Shown here: positions 1 to 5,781 of the stretch, in pieces | Layout of the letters: each line of letters opens with the position of its first letter | Numbering within the stretch: the stretch's first letter is position 1 | Assembly: GCA_964593865.1 (NCBI GenBank) | Contig: CAZQKE010000099.1 | Span: 1 to 22,162, forward strand | DNA: 22,162 nucleotides | Source of the DNA: CAZQKE01 sp964593865 | GTDB lineage: Bacteria > Chloroflexota > Anaerolineae > JAAYZQ01 | Direction of reading: 5' to 3' | Notes under the pieces: model-generated | What the model was told of the DNA's origin: nothing | The model's database searches: none | Seen by the model: only the letters and a program-made list of their open reading frames with translations | Made by a program: the position numbers and the translations under genes

Positions 1-1
1 G

Positions 2-271
2 CTCCGCATGATCGGGTTGATCCAGCCGATCCTGGCGGCGACCATGATCTTTGCCGGTGCGCTGCGCGGCGCGGGCGATACGCGCTGGCCGATGGCCGTG
101 ACCGGGATCAGCATCTGGTTCATCCGCCTGCCGTTGGCCTACCTTTTTGGGTTGGTGTGGGGTTGGGGGCTGGCCGGTGCGTGGGGGGCCTTTGCCCTAG
201 ACCTTTCGCTGCGGGGCCTGCTCAACTTTTTGCGCTTCCGAGGTGGGCGCTGGAAGACGGTCAAGGTCTAG
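2..271 (+). CDS. MATE family efflux transporter, C-terminal fragment
   Basis: This is the last 89 residues of a membrane transporter whose start lies before the window. The diagnostic stretch is ALRGAGDTRWPM, the LRGAGDTR-x-P loop that recurs in the C-terminal half of MATE (multi-antimicrobial extrusion, NorM/DinF-like) proteins. It is followed by hydrophobic helices around IWFIRLPLAYLFGLVWGWGL and GAWGAFALDLSLRGLLNFL, then a basic tail. MATE proteins use a sodium or proton gradient to export cationic drugs or metabolites across the inner membrane. The frame is open to the window edge, so the gene is cut by the window and not shown to be broken. The substrate cannot be told from this piece. 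A 99-bp gap separates it from the amylase; no promoter is obvious there, so the two may be cotranscribed. Confidence 0.85.
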   Translation, partial: LRMIGLIQPILAATMIFAGALRGAGDTRWPMAVTGISIWFIRLPLAYLFGLVWGWGLAGAWGAFALDLSLRGLLNFLRFRGGRWKTVKV

Positions 272-370
272 GCAGAAAGGAGTCGGCATCCCTGAGTTTG
301 GACCGCAGGAGCACCAAAGACGAGGCAAGTACGAACCTTTGCCCGAAAATCCGATGGAGGACATGAACCG

Positions 371-1864
371 ATGACCACCGTAGAGACACCCGCCTGGGTA
401 CAAGACGCCGTGTTTTACCAGATCTTTCCCGACCGCTTTGCCCGCAGTGAGCGCGTGCCCGCTTTCTTGCACCTGGAGCCGTGGGACGACCCACCGACAA
501 CCTACGGTTTCAAAGGCGGCGATCTGTGGGGCATTTTGGAGCACCTAGACTATCTTCAGGACCTGGGGGTGACGGCCCTTTACCTGAACCCCATTTTTCA
601 ATCGGCGGCCAACCACCGCTATCACACCTACGACTACTTCCAGGTGGACCCCATCCTGGGGGGCAACGCCGCCCTCCGCGCCCTGCTGGACGCCGCCCAC
701 GGGCGGGGGATGCGCATCGTCCTGGACGGCGTGTTCAACCACACCGGGCGGGGCTTTTTCCCCTTCCACCACATCCTGGAAAACGGCCTTCAATCGCCTT
801 ACCGGGATTGGTTCATCATCAAAGAGATGCCGCTGCGGCCTTACAACGCCCCTCCCGGTCGGCAGGGCTACGAGGCATGGTGGAACCTGCCGGCCCTGCC
901 CAAACTGAACACGGAGACACCCGCCGTGCGCGAATTTCTATGGCAGGTGGCAACCCACTGGATTGAGTTCGGCATTGACGGCTGGCGGCTGGATGTGCCT
1001 GCCGAGATTGACGACGATGAATTCTGGCGCGAGTTCCGCCGCCGTGTCAAGGGAGTCAACCCGGAAGCCTACATCGTCGGCGAAATCTGGCATGACGCCC
1101 ACCGTTGGCTGCAAGGCGATCAGTTTGATGCGGTGATGAATTACGGCTTGGCCCGTGCCTGCCTGGGCTTTTTCGTCGGCGATGCCTTGTGGCAGGAGGA
1201 GGTGGCCCGCTGCGGCTACCACCACATCGCCCCGTTGGACGGGCACGCCTTTGCCGCCGAGGTGGACCGGATGCAGGGCCTTTACCCCCGGCCCATCGTC
1301 CAGGTTCAGCTCAACCTGCTGGGCAGCCACGATACGCCCCGTTTCAAGACGCTGGCCCGCGGCGACGATACGGCCTACCGATTGGCCACCCTTTTCCAAA
1401 TGACCTATCCCGGCGCGCCCTGCATCTACTACGGCGACGAGATCGGCCTGGAGGGCCGTCACGATCCCGGCTGCCGGGGCGGGTTCCCCTGGGATGTGGA
1501 CCGTTGGGACCGGGACCTACACGCCTTTGTCCGCCGCTGCATCGCCTTGCGCCACGAGCACCCTGCCCTGCGCCACGGCGATTGGACCTGGCTGCACGTG
1601 GACGGCGACGTCGTGGCCTATCGCCGCGCCCTGGACGACGACCGAGTCGTTGTGATCCTCAACCGGGGGCAGGGCACAACCCACCTTACCTTGCCCCTGA
1701 CCGAGGGGGAAGTTTGGGAAACGTGGGAGGGCACAACCGTCACGGGAGGGCAAACGGCCCAAGTCTCCGTCGCCGCCCGCTCCGGCCTCGTGTTGCTCGG
1801 CAAAGCAAGTACATCCACAAAATTCCACACCGCAGAGGCGCAGAGTTCGCAGAGGAACGGTTGA
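371..1864 (+). CDS. GH13 alpha-amylase family glycoside hydrolase (neopullulanase/cyclomaltodextrinase-like)
   Basis: This 497-residue hydrolase acts on alpha-1,4 (possibly alpha-1,6) glucans or maltodextrins. The four GH13 regions are visible: DGVFNH (D119-H124), GWRLDVPAE with nucleophile D208, GEIW with acid/base E238, and GSHDTPR with the stabilising D321. The barrel begins almost at once (WVQDAVFYQIFPDRF, residues 9-23). The N-terminal starch-binding domain (CBM34) usual in neopullulanases of about 580 residues is therefore missing. No signal peptide is seen, so it is probably cytoplasmic. The ATG is preceded by GGAGG about ten bases upstream; a closer ATG at 363 stops after three codons. 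The last 15 or so residues do not look like enzyme and are encoded by a dispersed repeat (1829-1888). Substrate range within GH13 is uncertain. Confidence 0.9.
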   Translation: MTTVETPAWVQDAVFYQIFPDRFARSERVPAFLHLEPWDDPPTTYGFKGGDLWGILEHLDYLQDLGVTALYLNPIFQSAANHRYHTYDYFQVDPILGGNAALRALLDAAHGRGMRIVLDGVFNHTGRGFFPFHHILENGLQSPYRDWFIIKEMPLRPYNAPPGRQGYEAWWNLPALPKLNTETPAVREFLWQVATHWIEFGIDGWRLDVPAEIDDDEFWREFRRRVKGVNPEAYIVGEIWHDAHRWLQGDQFDAVMNYGLARACLGFFVGDALWQEEVARCGYHHIAPLDGHAFAAEVDRMQGLYPRPIVQVQLNLLGSHDTPRFKTLARGDDTAYRLATLFQMTYPGAPCIYYGDEIGLEGRHDPGCRGGFPWDVDRWDRDLHAFVRRCIALRHEHPALRHGDWTWLHVDGDVVAYRRALDDDRVVVILNRGQGTTHLTLPLTEGEVWETWEGTTVTGGQTAQVSVAARSGLVLLGKASTSTKFHTAEAQSSQRNG

Positions 1865-1888
1865 TTTTCGCCCTCGGCGTCTCTGCAG
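1829..1888. repeat. Dispersed inverted repeat (ACCGCAGAGGCGCAGAG type) overlapping the amylase stop
   Basis: The left arm ACCGCAGAGGCGCAGAG (from 1829) is imperfectly complementary to the right arm CGCCCTCGGCGTCTCTGCAG (1869-1888), giving a hairpin with the amylase stop codon in its loop region. The same CCGC-(A/C)-(A/G)-AGGCGC pattern recurs at 10628-10656 and, inverted, at 18405-18433. It is therefore a dispersed intergenic family and not local sequence. It lies between two convergent genes and could also end transcription, but there is no clean T-tract. Confidence 0.6.
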
Positions 1889-1917
1889 TAAAGCCGGCAG
1901 CGAGAGCCTTGCGCCGC

Positions 1918-2448
1918 TCAGTGATACCGCTTGACTTCAAAGCGGAACATGCGCACCGGCTCGTCGGGGTCGGTAATGCCCGCCTTGTGATAGCGCGTCC
2001 AGAAAACCTGTTTTTCTACGGTGTCAATGCCCTCCAGATCGGGCAGCAGCAGCCCTCGCTTCCAGGGATTGCGGGCCGATTGAACAATGAGGCCGTAGCG
2101 TTTGGGGTCCAGCTCATCCAGGCTGTGCACCTCCTCCGGCTCGCTCAGCACGTCCACCTTGACATCCAAATCGTCCAGCTCATCGGGGCGGACGGGAGGA
2201 AAGCGGGGGTCACGGCTGGCGGCGGAGATGGCGTTCTGGATAACCTCCTCGGCCAGATTGTCGCAGGTGGGCTGGATCGTGCCGATGCAGCCCCGCAACC
2301 GACCGTGGCGATGGATGGTCACGAACGCACCCGCCCGCCGCTGCATCTCCGGACTCGGTTCGGCGGGCGGGGCGATCTTTTTGCCCGTCCTCACATACTC
2401 CTCAATGGCCCGGCGGGCCAACCGGACCAGCGGATGGGATTCACGCAT
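1918..2448 (-). CDS. AMMECR1 domain protein (AmmeMemoRadiSam protein A family)
   Basis: This 176-residue cytoplasmic protein has the AMMECR1 fold. The hallmark LRGCIG motif sits at residues 51-56, followed by IQP and the conserved helix around NAISAASRDPRFPPV. The biochemical role of the family is not settled. In many prokaryotes it is encoded beside a Memo-like protein and a radical SAM enzyme; neither is adjacent here. The open frame extends 15 codons further upstream, but I choose the ATG at 2446-2448 because AAGGAGGAG lies seven bases before it. The upstream extension would also overlap the gene's own -10 box. It is divergent from the small membrane protein at 2545 and convergent with the amylase. 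The length fits the family. Confidence 0.88.
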   Translation of the reverse strand: MRESHPLVRLARRAIEEYVRTGKKIAPPAEPSPEMQRRAGAFVTIHRHGRLRGCIGTIQPTCDNLAEEVIQNAISAASRDPRFPPVRPDELDDLDVKVDVLSEPEEVHSLDELDPKRYGLIVQSARNPWKRGLLLPDLEGIDTVEKQVFWTRYHKAGITDPDEPVRMFRFEVKRYH

Positions 2449-2460
2449 TTGTGCTCCTCC

Positions 2461-2489
2461 TTGCACTTTTCCCCAGTATATGGTAAAAT
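2461..2489 (+). promoter_or_regulatory. Promoter of the small membrane protein gene at 2545
   Basis: TTGCAC (2461-2466), 17 bases, then TAAAAT (2484-2489) on the plus strand, 55 bases upstream of the ATG. The -10 element lies inside the spacer of the opposing minus-strand promoter, so two RNA polymerases should not be able to occupy both at once. Confidence 0.7.
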
Positions 2490-2503
2490 ACAAGCGTTGT
2501 CAA
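2475..2503 (-). promoter_or_regulatory. Promoter of the AMMECR1 gene, overlapping an opposing promoter
   Basis: On the minus strand TTGACA (2498-2503) is followed after exactly 17 bases by TATACT (2475-2480). This is a near-perfect housekeeping sigma promoter, about 27 bases upstream of the chosen ATG. It occupies the same DNA as the plus-strand promoter at 2461-2489. Confidence 0.75.
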
Positions 2504-2544
2504 CCGCGGGCCATGCCCAACCAACCAGATTCAAGGAGGAAGAA

Positions 2545-2784
2545 ATGGCGAAGGAAGAGCTATCACCGGAAGAAAGGGCAGAAAGAGGCAAACGGCTACT
2601 GATCTACGGGATGTTTTCCCTGCTCGTTGTCACCTTTGTTGCCGTGTTCCTGAGCATGTACCTGATCACCGCACCGCTGGCAGGGATCGGGCCTGCGCTC
2701 ACCACGGCACTGATCGTCACCGGTATCGGTCTGGTGGCGAGTGTCATCGTTTGGTTCATCTATACCAAAGTGATTCTGAAATAA
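2545..2784 (+). CDS. Small two-helix membrane protein, unknown function
   Basis: This is a 79-residue protein of no family I recognise. It has a charged N-terminus (KEELSPEERAERGKR), then two hydrophobic segments at about residues 20-42 and 48-76, ending in a short VILK tail. This suggests a hairpin in the cytoplasmic membrane. The start is fixed by AAGGAGGA six bases before the ATG and by a good promoter at 2461-2489; the same frame is open far upstream but that part is a shadow of the amylase. A strong hairpin terminator follows at 2814-2866, so this is a monocistronic unit. Promoter, ribosome site and terminator together make a real gene likely. Nothing in the sequence gives a function. 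Confidence 0.75.
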   Translation: MAKEELSPEERAERGKRLLIYGMFSLLVVTFVAVFLSMYLITAPLAGIGPALTTALIVTGIGLVASVIVWFIYTKVILK

Positions 2785-2813
2785 CCGCTTTGGTCGGGAA
2801 CCAAGTTTCACGG

Positions 2814-2866
2814 CACCCGCCGGTTGCAGGTAGCCTCCGAGCTGCACCGCAACCGGCGGGTGTTTT
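2814..2866 (+). terminator. Rho-independent terminator
   Basis: The 14-base arm CACCCGCCGGTTGC (2814-2827) pairs perfectly with GCAACCGGCGGGTG (2849-2862) across a 21-base loop, followed by TTTT (2863-2866). It ends the transcript of the small membrane protein. The reverse strand lacks a matching T-tract. Confidence 0.8.
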
Positions 2867-2907
2867 CCGTACGATTCCGATGGGCCGAACCGCCCTCTTG
2901 TGGGTGC

Positions 2908-3507
2908 TCAGGTTTGATCTTGGTAACGGTCAACCAGATCGGCGATCCAGCGGTAACGGAAGGGGCGGCCGTTGTGGGCTTCCAGGGCCGCGTAGATGCC
3001 GTAAAACGCCAGGGCGATGGGCAAGGCGATCAATGCTCCGGCCCAGACGATGCTCAGGATGAGCATAAGCGGTAACAGAAGCAGCCCTATCAGCACCAAC
3101 GATAATGCCGCGCTGACTGCCCAACCTATCGTCACCGCCGCCGCGCCGACCAATGCCAGGACCAAAATTCCCAAGATGCCCATCAGTTGAAAGATGGTTG
3201 CCTGCCGCGCCTGATCCACCACATACTCGGACCGTTCGCGGTAGGTGTACCAAATAAGGGCCGGCACAATCGGCCCCAGCAAGGCAATGACCCCGCCGGA
3301 GACGACCCCCAACAGCAATGTGAGGAGCACGCTGGCATGGGCCAAAGCCGCCCAAGTCATCTCTTCACGACTCAGCCCCAGGTACGCCGGGGGAACCGCG
3401 ATCACGGCCCTCTCCTCCGTTGCCAATCGCCGTGTCTCACGGCTGCGTGGCCGCGGAGGAACAGATCCCACTCCTTCTTCCAACTTGCGTGTGTTTTCTA
3501 CAGACAT
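2908..3507 (-). CDS. DUF4870-like membrane protein
   Basis: This 199-residue integral membrane protein has a soluble, proline- and arginine-rich N-terminal segment of about 50 residues. It is followed by LSREEMTWAALAHAS and several hydrophobic helices, and it ends with RPFRYRWIADLVDRYQDQT. The pattern of an 'eemxwAaLaHas' entry, a central GPxxxxxxYreRSeyVvdqArQA motif and a terminal 'GxpfrYpwiadlv' is that of the DUF4870 family, whose role is unknown. The frame continues 36 codons upstream, but I choose the ATG at 3505-3507 because GAGGGA sits a few bases before it. A GTG four codons upstream is a possible alternative. It stands alone on the minus strand between two plus-strand units. Confidence 0.75.
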   Translation of the reverse strand: MSVENTRKLEEGVGSVPPRPRSRETRRLATEERAVIAVPPAYLGLSREEMTWAALAHASVLLTLLLGVVSGGVIALLGPIVPALIWYTYRERSEYVVDQARQATIFQLMGILGILVLALVGAAAVTIGWAVSAALSLVLIGLLLLPLMLILSIVWAGALIALPIALAFYGIYAALEAHNGRPFRYRWIADLVDRYQDQT

Positions 3508-3719
3508 TGTTTCCCTCACAAAGACAAATCGTCCGGTTTGGATACGAATTTGCAAATGCCCCATCCGGAAGTGCTCCGTGCGGACTGCAGCCTGCGCTCC
3601 ACCGTGCCGGACCACGGTCCGGAGCGGGCCGGTGGCGTCGCCCTCACCCCCTCGCGCTCCCTATACGCTCCGCAGCGATGGGAGTTGCAGGGGCCTTTTT
3701 TCAGACGCGGTTGCACCGT
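3508..3719. other. Non-coding gap with a 16-bp palindrome
   Basis: I find no credible gene between the DUF4870-like start and the signalling operon promoter. The stretch contains a palindrome CCGGACCACGGTCCGG (3607-3622) and a C-rich part (about 3640-3665) of the kind seen in dispersed repeats. A TTTTTT run follows near 3695, but I see no strong stem directly before it. The palindrome could be an operator for either flanking transcript. Confidence 0.45.
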
Positions 3720-3748
3720 TTGATTTTTTTGGCCGATGATGTTACAAT
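3720..3748 (+). promoter_or_regulatory. Promoter of the KaiC-like/GAF kinase operon
   Basis: TTGATT (3720-3725), a 17-base spacer and TACAAT (3743-3748). Transcription would begin near 3755, leaving an untranslated leader of about 85 bases. The leader contains a small hairpin GGGCG-GAA-CGCCC (3804-3816) just upstream of the ribosome site. Confidence 0.65.
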
Positions 3749-3840
3749 GGGGGGCAAGGGAAGCCATACCCGTTGAGTTGCGCCATTGCAGAGCCGGTTG
3801 GCAGGGCGGAACGCCCCGGAAACGAAAGGGAGGTGCTACG

Positions 3841-4218
3841 TTGGTCTTTAGCGGAGAGGATTTCACCACGCGGCTGATGAACGACATGGACCCACAACTC
3901 CTGGACCTGGTCAAAACCAAAGTCAACTCCTTCATCAAGTGGGACTTGGTCCGCTTCTTACGAGACAACCCCAACACAACCGACACAGCCGAAAACATCG
4001 CCAAGTATATCGGGCGGAACTCATCCACCGTCATACCGGAAGTGCGCGAGCTGGTGGATAGCGGGATCATGGAGGTCAAAATGATAGAAGGCAAAGCCGT
4101 CTACTCCCTGGTCCCGGACCCGGAGGTGTGGGAGCTGCTGGATCGGTTTATCAAGTCCTGTGAAGATCGCCACTTCCGCGTCAAGGTGATCTATCACATC
4201 GTGCGCGGAATGCGCTAA
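3841..4218 (+). CDS. Winged helix-turn-helix protein
   Basis: This is a 125-residue, probably cytoplasmic DNA-binding protein. The segment from about residue 28 to 95 (IKWDLVRFLRDNP, then TAENIAKYIGRNSSTVIPEVRELVDSG, then KAVYSLVPDPEV) reads as a winged helix. Its first helix is followed by the AENIAKYIGR...STV recognition pair, and a beta wing ends in YSL. The C-terminus is a charged helix ending HIVRGMR. I choose the TTG at 3841 because GGGAGGTG lies just before it; the frame is open further upstream but would start inside the promoter. It is the first gene of the operon, 109 bp before the KaiC-like ATPase, and is a natural candidate for its regulator. The exact family (ArsR/MarR-like) is not certain. 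Confidence 0.75.
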   Translation: MVFSGEDFTTRLMNDMDPQLLDLVKTKVNSFIKWDLVRFLRDNPNTTDTAENIAKYIGRNSSTVIPEVRELVDSGIMEVKMIEGKAVYSLVPDPEVWELLDRFIKSCEDRHFRVKVIYHIVRGMR

Positions 4219-4327
4219 GCGAGGAGACGTGATCCGGGGAGGATTGTGCCTTGCACCTGGTCGCACCAGGGGTAGGGGGTGTTGTTGTGCTCTGAGAAGG
4301 ACCGGTAGTCCACGGAGGCGTGAATAA

Positions 4328-5098
4328 ATGAGCAATGACCGTGTGAAAACGAACATCAAAGGCTTTGATGAGATGATCGAGGGGGGCTTCTTGCCGCAGA
4401 CCGCCAACTTGGTGGAAGGGCCACCCGGAACCGGCAAAAGTACCTTCGGAATGCAGTTCATCTACAACGGCATCCGCTACTATGATGAGCCGGGAATCAT
4501 CGTCACATTTGAAGAATTCCCCCAACAGTACTACCGCGACGCGGCAGCGTTCGGCTGGGATTTCCGCGCTTTGGAGAAGGAAGGCAAGCTGCGGGTGATC
4601 ATGACCAGCCCCGAAGTGACGCGGGCGGACTTGGAAAGCGTAGGTGGGACCATTGAACAGTTGGCCCGCGAAATGGGCGCCCGCCGTATTCTGATAGACA
4701 GCATCTCCCACTTTGATCAACTGACCGACGATCCGGTTGAGATGCGATCCATCGTCTACGGCTTCATCAATGCCCTCAAGCGGGAGGGGTTGACCAGCGT
4801 CTTGACCCGCGAAAGCCCCATGCTTTTGGGCAGCGAAGAAAGCGACAACGACATCGCCTTTGTGGTGGATAGCTACATCCTGCTACGCTACGTGGAGATC
4901 GAAAGCGCGATCCGCAAAGCCCTGTTGGTCCTCAAAATGCGGGGCAGCGATCACGCCAAAGACATCCGCCAATTTGAGATCACCAGCAACGGAATTGAAA
5001 TCCAATCCCGCTTCGAAGGGCAAGAAGGCATCCTCAGCGGCAACCCGCGCAGCATGGCCCGTGCCTTTGATCAAGCCTTCGGGCCGGGGCGGGGCTAA
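4328..5098 (+). CDS. KaiC/RAD55-like RecA-superfamily ATPase, single domain
   Basis: This is a 256-residue cytoplasmic ATPase. GPPGTGKST (residues 31-39) is the Walker A loop. The paired acidic residues FEE (E62, E63) match the catalytic carboxylates of KaiC-type domains, and RRILIDSISHF carries the Walker B aspartate D124. The opening 'VKTNIKGFDEMIEGGF' is the standard KaiC-family entry. It has one domain, whereas the circadian KaiC has two, and it lacks a visible KaiC C-terminal phosphorylation segment. It is therefore better called RAD55/KaiC-like than a clock protein. These proteins usually act in signal transduction with histidine kinases, as here. The ATG follows GGAGG by eight bases. 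A small hairpin CCTGGT-CGC-ACCAGG lies in the leader (4256-4270). Confidence 0.88.
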   Translation: MSNDRVKTNIKGFDEMIEGGFLPQTANLVEGPPGTGKSTFGMQFIYNGIRYYDEPGIIVTFEEFPQQYYRDAAAFGWDFRALEKEGKLRVIMTSPEVTRADLESVGGTIEQLAREMGARRILIDSISHFDQLTDDPVEMRSIVYGFINALKREGLTSVLTRESPMLLGSEESDNDIAFVVDSYILLRYVEIESAIRKALLVLKMRGSDHAKDIRQFEITSNGIEIQSRFEGQEGILSGNPRSMARAFDQAFGPGRG

Positions 5099-5113
5099 TT
5101 CGGGGGAGAAAAA

Positions 5114-5428
5114 TTGTCCGACCTGTTTGGCTCCATCCTGATCCTCTATACCTGGATTGTAGCTGCGATCCTGGTTTTCTTTTTCTTTCTCATCGGGCGG
5201 TTCTACGAGATCCGCTTCAAACAAGAATCCGGCTATCGGCTTTTGCTCCTTCCTCTCGTCCTGTTTCTGATAGCGGCGGTGTGGGATGTGTTGGTCAACA
5301 TCAACACCGGACACCCCGTTCTGGATTTTGTTGGAGAGCCAGGTCCCGATGTCCTGTTTCTGATCGGCGGAACCGTATTGACGGCATTGGGCTATTCTTT
5401 GTATCGGACGATGATGGGAGGACGGTAA
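5114..5428 (+). CDS. Three-helix membrane protein in KaiC-like operon
   Basis: This 104-residue protein is of no family I recognise. Hydrophobic helices lie at about residues 7-27 (ILILYTWIVAAILVFFFFLI), 40-60 and 78-98. A polar loop between the first two carries RFYEIRFKQESGYR, and GHPVLDFVGEPGPD lies before the third. The start is TTG at 5114, with GGGGGAG eight bases upstream; no ATG is available in the proper place. It begins 15 bp after the ATPase stop, and its TAA overlaps the next gene's ATG by one base (TAATG). Translation of the pair is therefore probably coupled, and the products may form a hetero-complex in the membrane. The kinase downstream has no membrane segment, so these proteins are candidates for its anchor or sensor. 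Confidence 0.75.
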   Translation: MSDLFGSILILYTWIVAAILVFFFFLIGRFYEIRFKQESGYRLLLLPLVLFLIAAVWDVLVNINTGHPVLDFVGEPGPDVLFLIGGTVLTALGYSLYRTMMGGR

Positions 5429-5778
5429 TGAACATCGTCAGCGGAGTTTTAGGGTCGGTCGGTCTGGGATCGCTGGCGATCATGCTCTTGATTCTCGCCC
5501 GCTTCGGCTACAAACTAGGGGCCGTGACCAAGATGAAGCCCTACTACCAGATCTACTACGTCGCCATCGGCCTGGTAGGTGTAGCCTTTGTCGTCCGTTT
5601 CATCCGCGTGAGCGTCTTCTGGGCGCCGCCGACCATGATCCCTGTCGTGCTCAACGACCCACTCTTTTACCTCTTTCTCTATCACCTCCCTCTTGCCGTG
5701 GGGCTGACTTTGGGACTGGGCGTCACATGGCGTTATTGGAGCTGGCTCCTGATGAAAGAACAATTGAAAGAACAATAG
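5428..5778 (+). CDS. Second three-helix membrane protein in KaiC-like operon
   Basis: This 116-residue protein is of no family I recognise. It has three hydrophobic stretches, at about residues 4-26, 38-59 and 80-106. The middle loop is rich in prolines and aromatics (VFWAPPTMIPVVLNDPLFYLF), and the C-terminus is charged (LLMKEQLKEQ). The ATG overlaps the stop of the preceding gene, and the stop lies three bases before the kinase ATG. The upstream frame is open, but the overlap and GGGAGG seven bases before the ATG settle the start. The organisation resembles a two-component membrane module. It is not an obvious duplicate of its neighbour in sequence. Confidence 0.75.
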   Translation: MNIVSGVLGSVGLGSLAIMLLILARFGYKLGAVTKMKPYYQIYYVAIGLVGVAFVVRFIRVSVFWAPPTMIPVVLNDPLFYLFLYHLPLAVGLTLGLGVTWRYWSWLLMKEQLKEQ

Positions 5779-5781
5779 TGG

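Noticed and set aside
1189..2544. Long plus-strand frame leading into the small membrane protein
   Set aside because: It overlaps the amylase in another frame and runs antisense through the AMMECR1 gene. Only the part from the ATG at 2545, with its own ribosome site and promoter, looks real.
3640..3700. Terminator at the TTTTTT run near 3695
   Set aside because: No stem of useful length lies directly before the T-run, and there is no plus-strand gene upstream that it would end.
4328..5098. Circadian clock KaiC
   Set aside because: The protein has only one ATPase domain and there is no kaiA or kaiB nearby. A RAD55/KaiC-like signalling ATPase is the safer name.
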